Shown here: in pieces, positions 34,396 through 42,775 of the stretch
How the letters are laid out: each line of letters starts with the position of its first letter
How positions within the stretch are numbered: the stretch's first letter is position 1
Source of the DNA: Maribellus comscasis
GTDB lineage: Bacteria > Bacteroidota > Bacteroidia > Bacteroidales > Prolixibacteraceae
NCBI RefSeq assembly: GCF_009762775.1
Contig: NZ_CP046401.1
Span: 6,522,001-6,586,000, forward strand
Direction: 5' to 3'
DNA length: 64,000 bases
Translations under genes and position numbers: made by a program
Notes under the pieces: model-generated
Seen by the model: the letters and a program-made list of their open reading frames with translations, nothing else
Database searches by the model: none
Told to the model about the DNA's origin: nothing

Positions 34396-35097
34396 ATGGA
34401 AGAGAAAATTATACACATTGAAAATATTACCAAAAACTACAGGGTAGGTACACAGGTTGTCAGGGCATTGCGTTCGGTTTCGCTGGATATTCACAAGGGA
34501 GAATATGTGGCAATTATGGGAGCGTCGGGTTCAGGGAAGTCTACTTTGATGAATATTTTGGGCTGTCTCGATACACCCAGCAACGGGAAATATGTTTTAA
34601 ATGGGAAAGATGTGAGTCGTTTGTCTGACGACCGTTTGGCCGAAATCAGAAATTCAGAGATAGGTTTTGTCTTCCAGGTATTTAACCTGTTACCACGAAA
34701 TTCAGCTCTTGAAAATGTGATGTTGCCCTTGGTGTATTCGGGAATCCGGAAGCATGAAAGAAAAAATAAGGCCGAGCAAATTTTGACTGATGTTGGATTA
34801 GAAGACAGGATGGAACACCGTCCTAACGAGTTGTCGGGTGGCCAACGACAGAGGGTGGCGATAGCTCGAGCGCTGGTTAACAAACCTTCATTACTTTTAG
34901 CTGATGAGCCTACGGGAAACCTTGATTCAAAAATCTCAGAGGAAATTATGAAGTTATTTGCTGAAATTCATCGAAAAGGAAATACTTTGGTGATGGTTAC
35001 CCACGAAGAAGATATTGCAAGGCACGCGCATCGTATTGTAAAATTAAAAGATGGAGAAATAGAGTCGGATACAATTAATAAAAATCCGGTATATTAG
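34396..35097 (+). CDS. ABC transporter ATP-binding protein, MacB/LolD type
   Basis: 233 residues with all ABC ATPase motifs: Walker [11 protein letters not shown]-loop [10 protein letters not shown], signature LSGGQRQR, Walker [14 protein letters not shown] and the H-loop VTHEED. The subtype is the MacB/LolD/FtsE group, which works with four-TM permeases in lipoprotein sorting, macrolide export or mechanotransmission. No permease gene lies beside it, so its partner must be elsewhere. Four bases separate it from the adenosyltransferase gene, which suggests co-transcription without functional meaning. Confidence 0.93.
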   Translation: MEEKIIHIENITKNYRVGTQVVRALRSVSLDIHKGEYVAIMGASGSGKSTLMNILGCLDTPSNGKYVLNGKDVSRLSDDRLAEIRNSEIGFVFQVFNLLPRNSALENVMLPLVYSGIRKHERKNKAEQILTDVGLEDRMEHRPNELSGGQRQRVAIARALVNKPSLLLADEPTGNLDSKISEEIMKLFAEIHRKGNTLVMVTHEEDIARHAHRIVKLKDGEIESDTINKNPVY

Positions 35098-35101
35098 TTT
35101 T

Positions 35102-35659
35102 ATGAGTAAAAAAGTTAAAATATATACCAAAACCGGAGATGACGGAACAACCGGGTTGGTTGGCGGAAGCAGGGTGAAAAAATATGATTTGAGGCTGGAG
35201 GCTTACGGAACAGTTGATGAACTAAACTCATGGATTGGGTTATTGCGCTCCCATCATCTGCCTGAAAATGAGAATAGATATCTAATTCAGATTCAGAATA
35301 AATTGTTTAATATCGGATCACGGCTTGCTTCCGACAAAAAAGGGAATGAATTTACGCTCTCTTTGTCGATTAAGGAATCGGATATAATGGAAATTGAGGC
35401 TGCAATTGATGATTTGGAAAAGAACCTTCCGGAACTTAAACAATTTATTCTTCCGGGAGGTAATACCATTGTGTCTCAGTGTCATATAGCAAGAACGGTG
35501 TGCCGGCGGGCAGAGAGACGTATCCTCGAATTTTCAGAGCAAATGCCTGTTGAAAAGGAAATTATAAAGTACATAAACAGGCTGTCTGATTTTTTATTTA
35601 TTATGGCGCGTAAACTGGCTGTTGATAATGGTTTTAAAGAAACTCCCTGGAAGCATTGA
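35102..35659 (+). CDS. Cob(I)yrinic acid a,c-diamide adenosyltransferase, PduO type
   Basis: 185 residues of the PduO/MMAB family. It transfers the adenosyl group of ATP to Co(I) corrinoid, making adenosylcobalamin. The N-terminal ATP-binding element KTGDDGTTGLVGG, the YGTVDELNSWIGLLR helix and the conserved CRRAERRI near the active site are all present, and length is normal. It probably serves B12-dependent mutases encoded elsewhere, since none are in the window. Starts four bases after the ABC ATPase stop. Confidence 0.93.
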   Translation: MSKKVKIYTKTGDDGTTGLVGGSRVKKYDLRLEAYGTVDELNSWIGLLRSHHLPENENRYLIQIQNKLFNIGSRLASDKKGNEFTLSLSIKESDIMEIEAAIDDLEKNLPELKQFILPGGNTIVSQCHIARTVCRRAERRILEFSEQMPVEKEIIKYINRLSDFLFIMARKLAVDNGFKETPWKH

Positions 35660-35676
35660 TAAAAAATTTTTGAGCA

Positions 35677-35709
35677 TTTGTTTTTCGTTTCATTTTTTTA
35701 TTATATTCG
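35677..35709 (+). promoter_or_regulatory. Candidate Bacteroidota-type promoter for the DUF2795 gene
   Basis: TTTG at 35677-35680, 21 bases, then TATATTCG at 35702-35709, one mismatch to TAnnTTTG. Transcription would start about 40 bases before the ATG. A 6-bp hairpin GTTAAA / TTTAAC (35717-35734) would then lie in the leader. Confidence 0.4.
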
Positions 35710-35751
35710 CGGCTAAGTTAAAAATGAGTTTAACCGCTTAAAATTCAGTAA

Positions 35752-35973
35752 ATGTATTGGACTCTAGAACTGGCATCGAAATTGGAAGATGCCCCTTGGC
35801 CGGCAACAAAAGATGAACTGATTGACTACGCAATTCGTTCCGGAGCACCTTTGGAAGTAATTGAAAATCTTCAGGAAATTGAAGACGAAGGAGAAATGTA
35901 TGAAAGTATTGAAGACATTTGGCCGGATTATCCAAGCAAAGACGATTTCTTTTTTAATGAAGACGAGTATTAA
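35752..35973 (+). CDS. DUF2795 domain-containing protein
   Basis: 73 residues. The whole protein matches the DUF2795 family common in Bacteroidota: MYWTLELASKLEDAPWPATKDELIDYAIRSGAP, then VIENLQEIEDEGEMYESIEDIWPDYPSKDDFFF. Acidic, soluble, function unknown; family members are thought to be small helical proteins. It has its own promoter candidate and is followed by a strong terminator, so it is probably a single-gene unit. Confidence 0.9.
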   Translation: MYWTLELASKLEDAPWPATKDELIDYAIRSGAPLEVIENLQEIEDEGEMYESIEDIWPDYPSKDDFFFNEDEY

Positions 35974-35995
35974 GTAAGCAGAACAAAAAAATAGA

Positions 35996-36032
35996 AGAAG
36001 CATCTGTCAGCCGACAGATGCTTCTTTTTTTG
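35996..36032. terminator. Bidirectional intrinsic terminator
   Basis: Perfect 13-bp stem AGAAGCATCTGTC / GACAGATGCTTCT with an AGCC loop and a T-tract to 36032. On the opposite strand an A-rich stretch (about 35984-35993) supplies a T-tract in that direction too. It sits between the convergent DUF2795 and DsrE genes and should end both. Confidence 0.92.
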
Positions 36033-36036
36033 GATT

Positions 36037-36456
36037 TTACAGAGAGAGCGTCTTCCAGCCTTCTTTCAAATAATTTGTTAACGGGCCCCCCATTCCCTTA
36101 ACATCAATTCCCATTTCTGAAAGTTGGTCATTAACACCATACATTTGTGCGCAGGCAGTGCAAGCCTCTACTATTACTCCTACCTTTTGCATTTCTTTTA
36201 CATAGTCCTGCAACATTTTATTTTCGGATAAAAGTTTTGCTGACGGCCCCCAAACGATCAATACAACTTCGTCAAACCAACCTTGTTTTTTTGCATTGTA
36301 TGTATACATAAATCCCATTTTCTCTGCCACTTCCGGATCGCCACTTGTCCAAAGCACCGCCAGTTTGTTTGAGTTATCCTCCATCTTATCTTCTGTTTGT
36401 GCAAAAGCCTCTGTAAACAGGGGAATTGCGATTAATAATACAAATAATTTTTTCAT
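36037..36456 (-). CDS. Exported DsrE-family protein
   Basis: 139 residues from the ATG at 36456, which gives a clean signal peptide (MKKLFVLLIAIPLFTEAFAQ); an earlier in-frame ATG would place coding sequence over the end of the SDR gene. The mature part is a DsrE/DsrF-type fold (LAVLWTSGDPEVAEKMGFMYTYNAKK, VVLIVWGPSAKLL, GVIVEACTACAQMYG). The CTAC cysteine pair is where sulfur-relay DsrE proteins carry their active Cys, but an exported form would work in the periplasm on an unknown substrate. Confidence 0.85.
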   Translation of the reverse strand: MKKLFVLLIAIPLFTEAFAQTEDKMEDNSNKLAVLWTSGDPEVAEKMGFMYTYNAKKQGWFDEVVLIVWGPSAKLLSENKMLQDYVKEMQKVGVIVEACTACAQMYGVNDQLSEMGIDVKGMGGPLTNYLKEGWKTLSL

Positions 36457-36490
36457 GCTGTTTTGATTTAATGTAATGTAATTTACATTT

Positions 36491-37261
36491 TTAAACGCTG
36501 GCAAGCAAACCTCCGTCAACATACAAAATATGCCCGTTTACATAATTACTGGCATCAGAAGCCAAAAAAACGGCTGCTCCAATTAACTCTTTAACATCGC
36601 CCCAACGGTTCGACGGAGTTCGGTTTTTTAGCCAGCTGTCAAATTCAGAATCTTCTTTAAGCGGTCGGGTAAGTTCAGTTTCAAAATAGCCGGGGCCAAT
36701 CCCGTTAACCTGTATGTTGTATTTAGCCCATTCGGCACACAACCCTTTGGTTAACATTTTTATCCCACCTTTTGAAACTGCATACGGAACAATCGAATGA
36801 CGCCCCAGTTCACTTTGCATGGAACAGATATTAATTATTTTACCTGCCTTTCGTTTTATCATAAAAGGTGCCACGGCCTGGGAAGCAATCATTGCCCCGT
36901 TGATATTAATATCCAGCACTTTTTTCCAGTCTCTTTCGTCGAACTTTTCAAACGGGCCACGAATATTGATACCTGCATTATTAATCAAAATGTCAATAGG
37001 GCCTTCGCGGTTTTCATAACTTTCAATAGCATTTTTAGTTTCTGTTAAATTTGAAACGTCAAAAGCAAGAGGAAAAGCCGTTGTCCCTTCTTCTTTTAGT
37101 TTGAATTTTGCTTCTTCGAGTTTTGTTTTATTTCTGCCATTCAAGATTATTTTTGCACCGGCTCCGGCCAGTCCTTTGGCCAAAGCAAATCCAATCCCGC
37201 TGCCTGAGCCGGTTATTAAGGCAGTTTTTCTTTTTAAGTTAAATAATGAAAGTGTATCCAT
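36491..37261 (-). CDS. SDR-family oxidoreductase, gluconate 5-dehydrogenase-like
   Basis: 256 residues, classical short-chain dehydrogenase. NAD(P)-binding TGSGSGIG near the N-terminus, NNAG, catalytic Ser in NICSMQSE, catalytic Tyr/Lys in YAVSKGG, and C-terminal YVDGG. The overall sequence is closest to gluconate/2-keto-3-deoxygluconate dehydrogenases (IdnO/KduD type), which interconvert sugar acids; the exact substrate cannot be read from the sequence. Five bases after the YkgJ gene on the same strand, suggesting an operon that may continue into the DsrE gene. Confidence 0.88.
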   Translation of the reverse strand: MDTLSLFNLKRKTALITGSGSGIGFALAKGLAGAGAKIILNGRNKTKLEEAKFKLKEEGTTAFPLAFDVSNLTETKNAIESYENREGPIDILINNAGINIRGPFEKFDERDWKKVLDININGAMIASQAVAPFMIKRKAGKIINICSMQSELGRHSIVPYAVSKGGIKMLTKGLCAEWAKYNIQVNGIGPGYFETELTRPLKEDSEFDSWLKNRTPSNRWGDVKELIGAAVFLASDASNYVNGHILYVDGGLLASV

Positions 37262-37266
37262 ATTAT

Positions 37267-37797
37267 TTACAATTGTTTTATTAAGTCTTTAATTGGAATA
37301 AGGTCAAATTCTGAAAAACTATTATTGTTCAGTTGAGTGATAAACTCCTTGTTTAAAAGGTATAATTTGCTGTTAAATTTGTCCTGAGGAAATGTGTTGT
37401 CAACAGTAAACTCTTCAAAATTAAACTTTGTAAAATTGAGTTCGCAAGCTGAAAGTTCCCATTCTCCTTCATTGTTAGCATATAGCAGAGGTAGTCCGTG
37501 TGTTCGGCATATTATCGGACGAAAAGGGTATATCGAACAACGATGATCTTTAAGAAAGATACATTCGTTTTTGCTCTTGTTTTTCTCTAAAGTATCAGGT
37601 TGAAAATTCTCCTTTTTTAATTCTCCTAGAATCGAGAAAAATTCTATCGGGAAGATGCTGTAATCCATGCAACACAAGTCACAGCCACTTTTACAACTTA
37701 AGTGTTTTTTATGCTCATTTTCAAGTTTCGCTGAAATCGAGTCAATTTCTTCGCGGAGTTTGTTGTAGTTGTCTTTTTGTTTTGAATTTATTTTCAT
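37267..37797 (-). CDS. YkgJ-family cysteine cluster protein
   Basis: 176 residues. The eight-Cys pattern is visible: CKSGCDLCC near residues 35-43, and later CIFLKDHRCSIYPFRPIICRTHG. This arrangement defines the YkgJ/UPF0153 zinc or iron-sulfur cluster family of unknown function. No signal peptide. First gene of a short leftward operon with the SDR. It is divergent from the GH3 gene, with 107 bases between starts that hold the promoters for both. Confidence 0.88.
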   Translation of the reverse strand: MKINSKQKDNYNKLREEIDSISAKLENEHKKHLSCKSGCDLCCMDYSIFPIEFFSILGELKKENFQPDTLEKNKSKNECIFLKDHRCSIYPFRPIICRTHGLPLLYANNEGEWELSACELNFTKFNFEEFTVDNTFPQDKFNSKLYLLNKEFITQLNNNSFSEFDLIPIKDLIKQL

Positions 37798-37838
37798 GGC
37801 CGAAAATTAGGCAATCGAATTAAAATACACCAAATTTA

Positions 37839-37871
37839 TTTGTAGGGAATAAAATCAAATCATTATTTTTA
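37839..37871 (+). promoter_or_regulatory. Candidate Bacteroidota-type promoter for the GH3 gene
   Basis: TTTG at 37839-37842, 21 bases, then TATTTTTA at 37864-37871, one mismatch to TAnnTTTG. It would give a leader of about 30 bases before the ATG at 37905. Confidence 0.4.
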
Positions 37872-37904
37872 CCATACCAGAACAGAACAGTAAATAACCA
37901 AATT

Positions 37905-40511
37905 ATGAAAAAAAGTTTTATAGGCCTGATTATTTCAATTTTTACTTTTTCGGCAACAGCTCAGGATGTAAATTTTGAGTTTTTAAATACAAATCTACCT
38001 GTTGAAGATCGTGTTGATATTTTGGTCTCTCAGATGACACTGGAAGAGAAAATCGACCAAATGGTTTATACCGCACCGGCCATCGAACGCTTGCAGGTTC
38101 CGGAGTACAACTGGTGGAATGAAAGTTTGCACGGTGTTGCGCGTGCAGGTTATGCAACTGTTTTTCCGCAATCAATAACCATTGCAGGTTCGTGGGATAA
38201 AGAATTAATGTTTCGGGTGGCAACTGCAATTTCCGATGAAGCCAGGGCAAAACATCACGAATTTGTGCGCCGGGGAAAAAGGGGCATTTACCAGGGGCTT
38301 ACATTTTGGTCTCCAAATATTAATATTTTTCGTGATCCGAGGTGGGGAAGAGGCCACGAAACCTATGGTGAAGATCCCTTCTTAACAGGCCAGATGGGAT
38401 TGCAGTTTGTAAAAGGATTACAAGGCGACGATCCAAATTATCTGAAAGTTGTAGCCACAGCTAAACACTATGCTGTACATTCAGGACCTGAAACCTTACG
38501 TCACGAATTTAATGCATTGGTTAGCGAGCGCGATTTACATGAAACCTATTTGCCGGCATTCAGAACCTTGGTAAAAGATGGAGGTGTTTATTCGGTGATG
38601 GGAGCGTACAATCAGTTTCGGGGGTATCCTTGTTGTGCAAATCCAATTCTGGAAAATATTTTGCGAAACGAATGGGGTTTTGATGGTTATGTGGTATCAG
38701 ATTGCTGGGCAATTTCCGATTTTTATCAGTTTCAGGATTATTCTGCAGATGCTGCCGAAGCATCTGCGATGGCCGTAAAAAACGGAACAGATTTAAACTG
38801 TGGTGTTTCATATGCTCATCTTGGGGAGGCTGTGGAACGCGGTATAATTAAAGAAAGTGAAATAGATGTGTCGGTAAAACGGTTGTTTACGGCGCGTTTT
38901 AAACTTGGAATGTTTGACTCGGATGTACCCTTTGCCCAAATTCCTTTTTCTGTAAATACTTCAAAAGAAAATGACAGGCTGGCTTTAGAGGCTGCGCAAA
39001 AAAGTATCATTCTGTTAAAAAATAAAGAAGCGCTTTTGCCGCTTTCAAAAAACACAAAAAAGATTGCGGTAATTGGCCCTAATGCTGACAACTGGGAAGC
39101 ATTACTTGGAAATTACAATGGAATCCCGAAACATCCGGTAACGGTTTTACAGGGATTAAAAAATAAATTGAAAAATACAGAAATTCTTTTTGCTGAAGGG
39201 TGTCATTTAGCAGAAGGGGTTCACAATCTTCATCCCATTCCAGGGCAATATTTGGTGAACAAAGACGGAGAACCTGGCGTGACGGCAGAATATTTCGCGA
39301 ATGCAAAACTGGAAGGTGAGCCGGCTTTTACAAGGACAGATGCAAATATTGATTTTTACTGGGAATCGGGCTCTCCTTCACCAAAATTACCAGACGACGA
39401 TTTTAGTATTCGCTGGACGGGTTACATCGTGCCACCTGTAACAGGAACATACGAAATTGGTTGCTGGGGGATGCCAACATTAGAGGTTTGGTTCGATGGC
39501 GAAAAAATATTGAGTCATAATACCGAACATCATGCTTTCCACCATGAAAAGGAAATAAAACTGGAGGCGGGAAAAAAATATAAATTTGTTTACGAATACA
39601 AAAACTGGTTTGGCGATGGGGATGCAAAATTAATGTGGACAATGCCAAATCCGGATATGCAGGATCAAGCTATTGAAGTTGCAAAAGAGGCAGACGCAGT
39701 AATTTTGGTTATGGGTCTGTCGCAACGGCTTGAAGGCGAAGAAATGCCTATCCAGGTGGACGGTTTTGCCGGTGGCGATCGTACACATCTGAAATTGCCA
39801 AAAACACAACGTGAATTGATGACAGCTATTAAAAATGTTGGGAAACCAACCATTTTGGTATTGTTAAACGGAAGTGCGCTTGCAGTTAACTGGGCCGATC
39901 AGAATCTGGATGCCATAATTTCAGCCGGATACCCTGGTCAGCAGGGAGGAAATGCAGTTGCTGATGTTTTGTTTGGTGATTACAATCCCGCAGGACGATT
40001 ACCTGTCACCTACTACAAGTCAATCGATCAGCTTCCTTCTTTTGATGAATATGACATGCAGGGGCGAACATACAAATATTTTACTGGTGAGGCTCTGTAT
40101 CCTTTTGGTTACGGATTAAGTTACACGACTTTTGAATATTCGGATTTGAATATCCCCTCAAAAACAAAAATTGAAAAGAATGTGCCGGTAAAAGTCAAAG
40201 TAACCAACACAGGTAAAATGGCGGGTGATGAAGTTGTGCAATTGTATATCAAGGATGAAGAGGCTTCAACTCCCCGGCCAATTGTTCAACTGGAAGGATT
40301 TCAACGTATTTATCTTGAACCTGGGGAATCACAGATTGTTGAATTTATTTTGGAACCCCGGCAGTTTTCTTTAATAGGAGCGGAAAACAAAAGAGTGATT
40401 GAAAACGGAAAATTTATTATTTCGGTAGGAGGAGGCCAGCCTGGTAAGAGCGTTTCTGACTCTGTTTCAAAAGAAATAAACTTAACAGGTAAAAATAAGT
40501 TTGTTGAATAA
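37905..40511 (+). CDS. Glycoside hydrolase family 3 enzyme with PA14 insert, beta-glucosidase/beta-xylosidase-like
   Basis: 868 residues with a signal peptide (MKKSFIGLIISIFTFSATAQ). The GH3 N-terminal barrel carries the KHY/H(x)6 region (ATAKHYAVHSGPE) and the nucleophile Asp266 in GYVVSDCW. The GH3 C-terminal domain is interrupted at about 451-582 by a PA14 domain (GVTAEYFANAKLEGE... LEVWFDGEKIL), a carbohydrate-binding insert. A fibronectin type III-like domain closes the protein (about 770-860). This architecture is common in beta-xylosidases and beta-glucosidases acting on plant or algal glycans. No polysaccharide-utilisation locus surrounds it. Confidence 0.93.
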   Translation: MKKSFIGLIISIFTFSATAQDVNFEFLNTNLPVEDRVDILVSQMTLEEKIDQMVYTAPAIERLQVPEYNWWNESLHGVARAGYATVFPQSITIAGSWDKELMFRVATAISDEARAKHHEFVRRGKRGIYQGLTFWSPNINIFRDPRWGRGHETYGEDPFLTGQMGLQFVKGLQGDDPNYLKVVATAKHYAVHSGPETLRHEFNALVSERDLHETYLPAFRTLVKDGGVYSVMGAYNQFRGYPCCANPILENILRNEWGFDGYVVSDCWAISDFYQFQDYSADAAEASAMAVKNGTDLNCGVSYAHLGEAVERGIIKESEIDVSVKRLFTARFKLGMFDSDVPFAQIPFSVNTSKENDRLALEAAQKSIILLKNKEALLPLSKNTKKIAVIGPNADNWEALLGNYNGIPKHPVTVLQGLKNKLKNTEILFAEGCHLAEGVHNLHPIPGQYLVNKDGEPGVTAEYFANAKLEGEPAFTRTDANIDFYWESGSPSPKLPDDDFSIRWTGYIVPPVTGTYEIGCWGMPTLEVWFDGEKILSHNTEHHAFHHEKEIKLEAGKKYKFVYEYKNWFGDGDAKLMWTMPNPDMQDQAIEVAKEADAVILVMGLSQRLEGEEMPIQVDGFAGGDRTHLKLPKTQRELMTAIKNVGKPTILVLLNGSALAVNWADQNLDAIISAGYPGQQGGNAVADVLFGDYNPAGRLPVTYYKSIDQLPSFDEYDMQGRTYKYFTGEALYPFGYGLSYTTFEYSDLNIPSKTKIEKNVPVKVKVTNTGKMAGDEVVQLYIKDEEASTPRPIVQLEGFQRIYLEPGESQIVEFILEPRQFSLIGAENKRVIENGKFIISVGGGQPGKSVSDSVSKEINLTGKNKFVE

Positions 40512-40539
40512 TTATAATTCGCTGTAGATTATGAAAAGA

Positions 40540-40570
40540 GGCTCTTTATTTTAGAGGGCTTTTTTTGTTG
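40540..40570 (+). terminator. Probable terminator of the GH3 gene
   Basis: GAGGCTCT ... AGAGGGC followed by a seven-T tract, about 30-60 bases after the GH3 stop. The stem needs a two-base bulge, so it is weaker than the other terminators in the window. Confidence 0.45.
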
Positions 40571-40745
40571 AAATATTTGGAAGTGAATGGTTTGAATTAA
40601 CTGTAAAATACTTTTATGTAGCGTTTTATGTCTTTGTATTTAATCAAATGTTTATAAAAACTGAGTGAAATATAGTGTCATTTTGTAAAATAATCGATAT
40701 ATTGTTTAAGCAAAACCATCTGTTTAACTATTAAATCTTTACAAA

Positions 40746-41924
40746 ATGAGAAAAATTTTATTCGCAGTTGTTGCAGCAGTTGCTGTTGTTTTTTCGTCGT
40801 GTGAGAAGACTGAAGATCTTCAAATTATGGATCCAAACACAGACCCTGTAGGATTTACAGAAGAAATTATTCCGGGGCAGTATATTGTTTATTTTGAAAA
40901 TCAAGGATTAAAATCTGCTTATAAAACTAAGGTTTTGGCTGACAGAGCTGTTTTAAGCAGAGCGGAATCGATTTTTGAAAACGCACAAGTTGAACTGCCG
41001 GCACCTCAATTGGTTTTTAGTGCGGCAGTTGAAGGCGTAGTTGTAAATGTCAGCGAAAATGAAATTAGTAAAATTGTAAATGCCCCCGGAATTGAAGGCG
41101 TTTGGCCCGATAAAATGGTTACTTTAAAAAAACCGGGAACATTGCCTTCCGACCCGCCTGCTGAGTCAATTCCCTATGGAATAGAAAGAGTGGGAGGTGG
41201 TGTATCATACACCGGCGGTCATAAAGCGTGGATAATTGATACAGGAATAGATTTGGATCATGATGATCTTAACGTTGACGCAGCCTCAGGAATAACTTAC
41301 GTACCAAGAACTTCTTCTCCTGATGATGATAACGGACACGGTACACATTGTGCCGGAATTGTTGGTGCAATTGATAACGAAGTTGGCGTTATCGGCGTTG
41401 CAGCAGGGGCTACAGTTGTACCGGTTAAAGTTTTGGACAGAAGAGGTTCTGGTGCTTATTCAACAATTATTGCCGGTGTTGATTATGTTAAAGCAAATGC
41501 TTCAGCAGGAGATGCAGCAAATATGAGTCTGGGGGGTGGAGTATACGAACCAGTTGATATCGCGGTGGCTTCGCTTGGAGCTTCAGGCGTTTTTGTTTCA
41601 CTGGCAGCCGGAAATGAAAGCGATGATGCTGATAATCATTCGCCGGCGAGAGCAGAAGGAACTAACCTGTATACAATATCTGCAATGGACGATAATGATT
41701 ATTGGGCATATTTTTCTAATTTCGGGGAGCATGTTGACTATTGTGCGCCAGGTGTTTCAATTCTTTCAACATATAAAGGGGGCGCTTATGCAACGATGAG
41801 TGGAACTTCAATGGCTGCACCGCATGTTTGCGGATTATTACTTGCCACAAATGGAAATATATATACAGACGGTTATGTAAATGGAGACCCGGACGGAGAC
41901 GCAGATCCTATTGCTCACAAATAA
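40746..41924 (+). CDS. Subtilisin-like serine protease lipoprotein (S8 family)
   Basis: 392 residues. A lipoprotein signal peptide ends at Cys19 (VVFSSC). An inhibitor I9-type propeptide follows (about 35-125: PGQYIVYFENQGL ... ISKIVNAPGIEGVWPDKMV). The S8 catalytic triad is Asp165 (IIDTG), His198 (NGHGTH) and Ser355 (GTSMAAPH), with the oxyanion Asn in SLAAGNESDD. All catalytic residues are intact. The short tail (DPDGDADPIAHK) carries no secretion-type C-terminal domain. It stands alone between terminators, so it is likely monocistronic. Confidence 0.93.
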   Translation: MRKILFAVVAAVAVVFSSCEKTEDLQIMDPNTDPVGFTEEIIPGQYIVYFENQGLKSAYKTKVLADRAVLSRAESIFENAQVELPAPQLVFSAAVEGVVVNVSENEISKIVNAPGIEGVWPDKMVTLKKPGTLPSDPPAESIPYGIERVGGGVSYTGGHKAWIIDTGIDLDHDDLNVDAASGITYVPRTSSPDDDNGHGTHCAGIVGAIDNEVGVIGVAAGATVVPVKVLDRRGSGAYSTIIAGVDYVKANASAGDAANMSLGGGVYEPVDIAVASLGASGVFVSLAAGNESDDADNHSPARAEGTNLYTISAMDDNDYWAYFSNFGEHVDYCAPGVSILSTYKGGAYATMSGTSMAAPHVCGLLLATNGNIYTDGYVNGDPDGDADPIAHK

Positions 41925-41939
41925 AGAGCTAAAAGATAC

Positions 41940-41971
41940 AAAAAAGTTGCTGCAAGAAGGCAACTTTTTTT
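41940..41971 (+). terminator. Intrinsic terminator after the subtilase gene
   Basis: Perfect 11-bp stem AAAAAAGTTGC / GCAACTTTTTT around a nine-base loop, starting 16 bases after the stop. The A-run at its left end also makes it serviceable in the opposite direction for the convergent membrane-protein gene. Confidence 0.9.
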
Positions 41972-42653
41972 ATGCCTTTTTTCTATAAAGGAAAAGAAAA
42001 ATAATCAGTGTAAAAAAGCATAAGAAAATTGAATTGGTAAAGTTGCTGAGCATTTCAGGGCTTTGTTCCGGAGCTGCAATAAGATAGAGTAAGGGAAACA
42101 GAAAAATAACCCCTATTATTTTAAAAAGCCATCTCAGGTTGTATACCAGTGCGTAAAAGAAAGTGAATAAAACCGACAGCGAAATCCATTTTGTCCATGT
42201 GAAGATTTTGAGATAGTCCAAATTTGACATTATTTCACTATTCAGTGATTGATTTATATGATTGCTTGTCAGCCTAAGTAAAAAAATATTTTCAGCAACA
42301 TCACTAATTAAAACAACTATTGCGATAAAAATTCCGGTTTTCAATATCTTTTTATCAAGGAGTTGTGCACACTTCTCAAAAGCTTTGATTAGTAATGCTG
42401 TGTAGACGATCATAAAACCAAAATCTAAATAATTTCCAACGTCAACTTGCCTGATTTCTTTTGCCGAAAGCGGACTAAGTAAAAGATTTATATCATCCGG
42501 AGATTGGGCAAATTCAAATGCGATAATAAAGCTGCTAAAATGCTCAGGCGCTGATTCAGGAAAGAAAATTCCCATGACTATGGTGAAAACAACGAGAGGT
42601 ATTACAAAGAAACCTGTTTTTGCAAGAGGATAATTCTTGAAATAGTTTTTCAT
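41970..42653 (-). CDS. Integral membrane protein of unknown function
   Basis: 227 residues with about six hydrophobic segments (GFFVIPLVVFTIVMGIFF, LDFGFMIVYTALLIKAF, TGIFIAIVVLISDVAENIFLL, WISLSVLFTFFYALVYNL, IIGVIFLFPLLYLIAA, SIFLCFFTLIIFLFLY). I do not recognise the family. The ATG at 42653 is preferred to one 75 bases upstream because a strong terminator hairpin (42721-42751) occupies the codons that would be added. The Asp/Glu in SDVAEN are the only charged residues inside a membrane segment. Confidence 0.65.
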   Translation of the reverse strand: MKNYFKNYPLAKTGFFVIPLVVFTIVMGIFFPESAPEHFSSFIIAFEFAQSPDDINLLLSPLSAKEIRQVDVGNYLDFGFMIVYTALLIKAFEKCAQLLDKKILKTGIFIAIVVLISDVAENIFLLRLTSNHINQSLNSEIMSNLDYLKIFTWTKWISLSVLFTFFYALVYNLRWLFKIIGVIFLFPLLYLIAAPEQSPEMLSNFTNSIFLCFFTLIIFLFLYRKKA

Positions 42654-42720
42654 TGGCTTTAGATGAGATAACGAAATAAATTTACGGATTTGTTTTTTGA
42701 AAAGTATCTTTTTAAAGATA

Positions 42721-42751
42721 AAAAGCACAGAATTTGAATATCTGTGCTTTT
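42721..42751 (-). terminator. Intrinsic terminator of the DUF5916 gene
   Basis: Perfect 11-bp stem AAAAGCACAGA / TCTGTGCTTTT around a nine-base loop, 25 bases beyond the stop of the leftward DUF5916 gene. A T-run follows in the leftward direction. Confidence 0.9.
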
Positions 42752-42775
42752 ACGTTTAGCTTCCCTTCATGAGTC

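Noticed and set aside
36457..36522. Longer N-terminus for the DsrE protein
   Set aside because: It would overlap the SDR gene and bury a clean signal peptide that starts at 36456.
42654..42728. Longer N-terminus for the membrane protein ending at 41970
   Set aside because: The extra codons overlap the perfect terminator stem 42721-42751 of the upstream gene and would add a basic segment unlike the rest.
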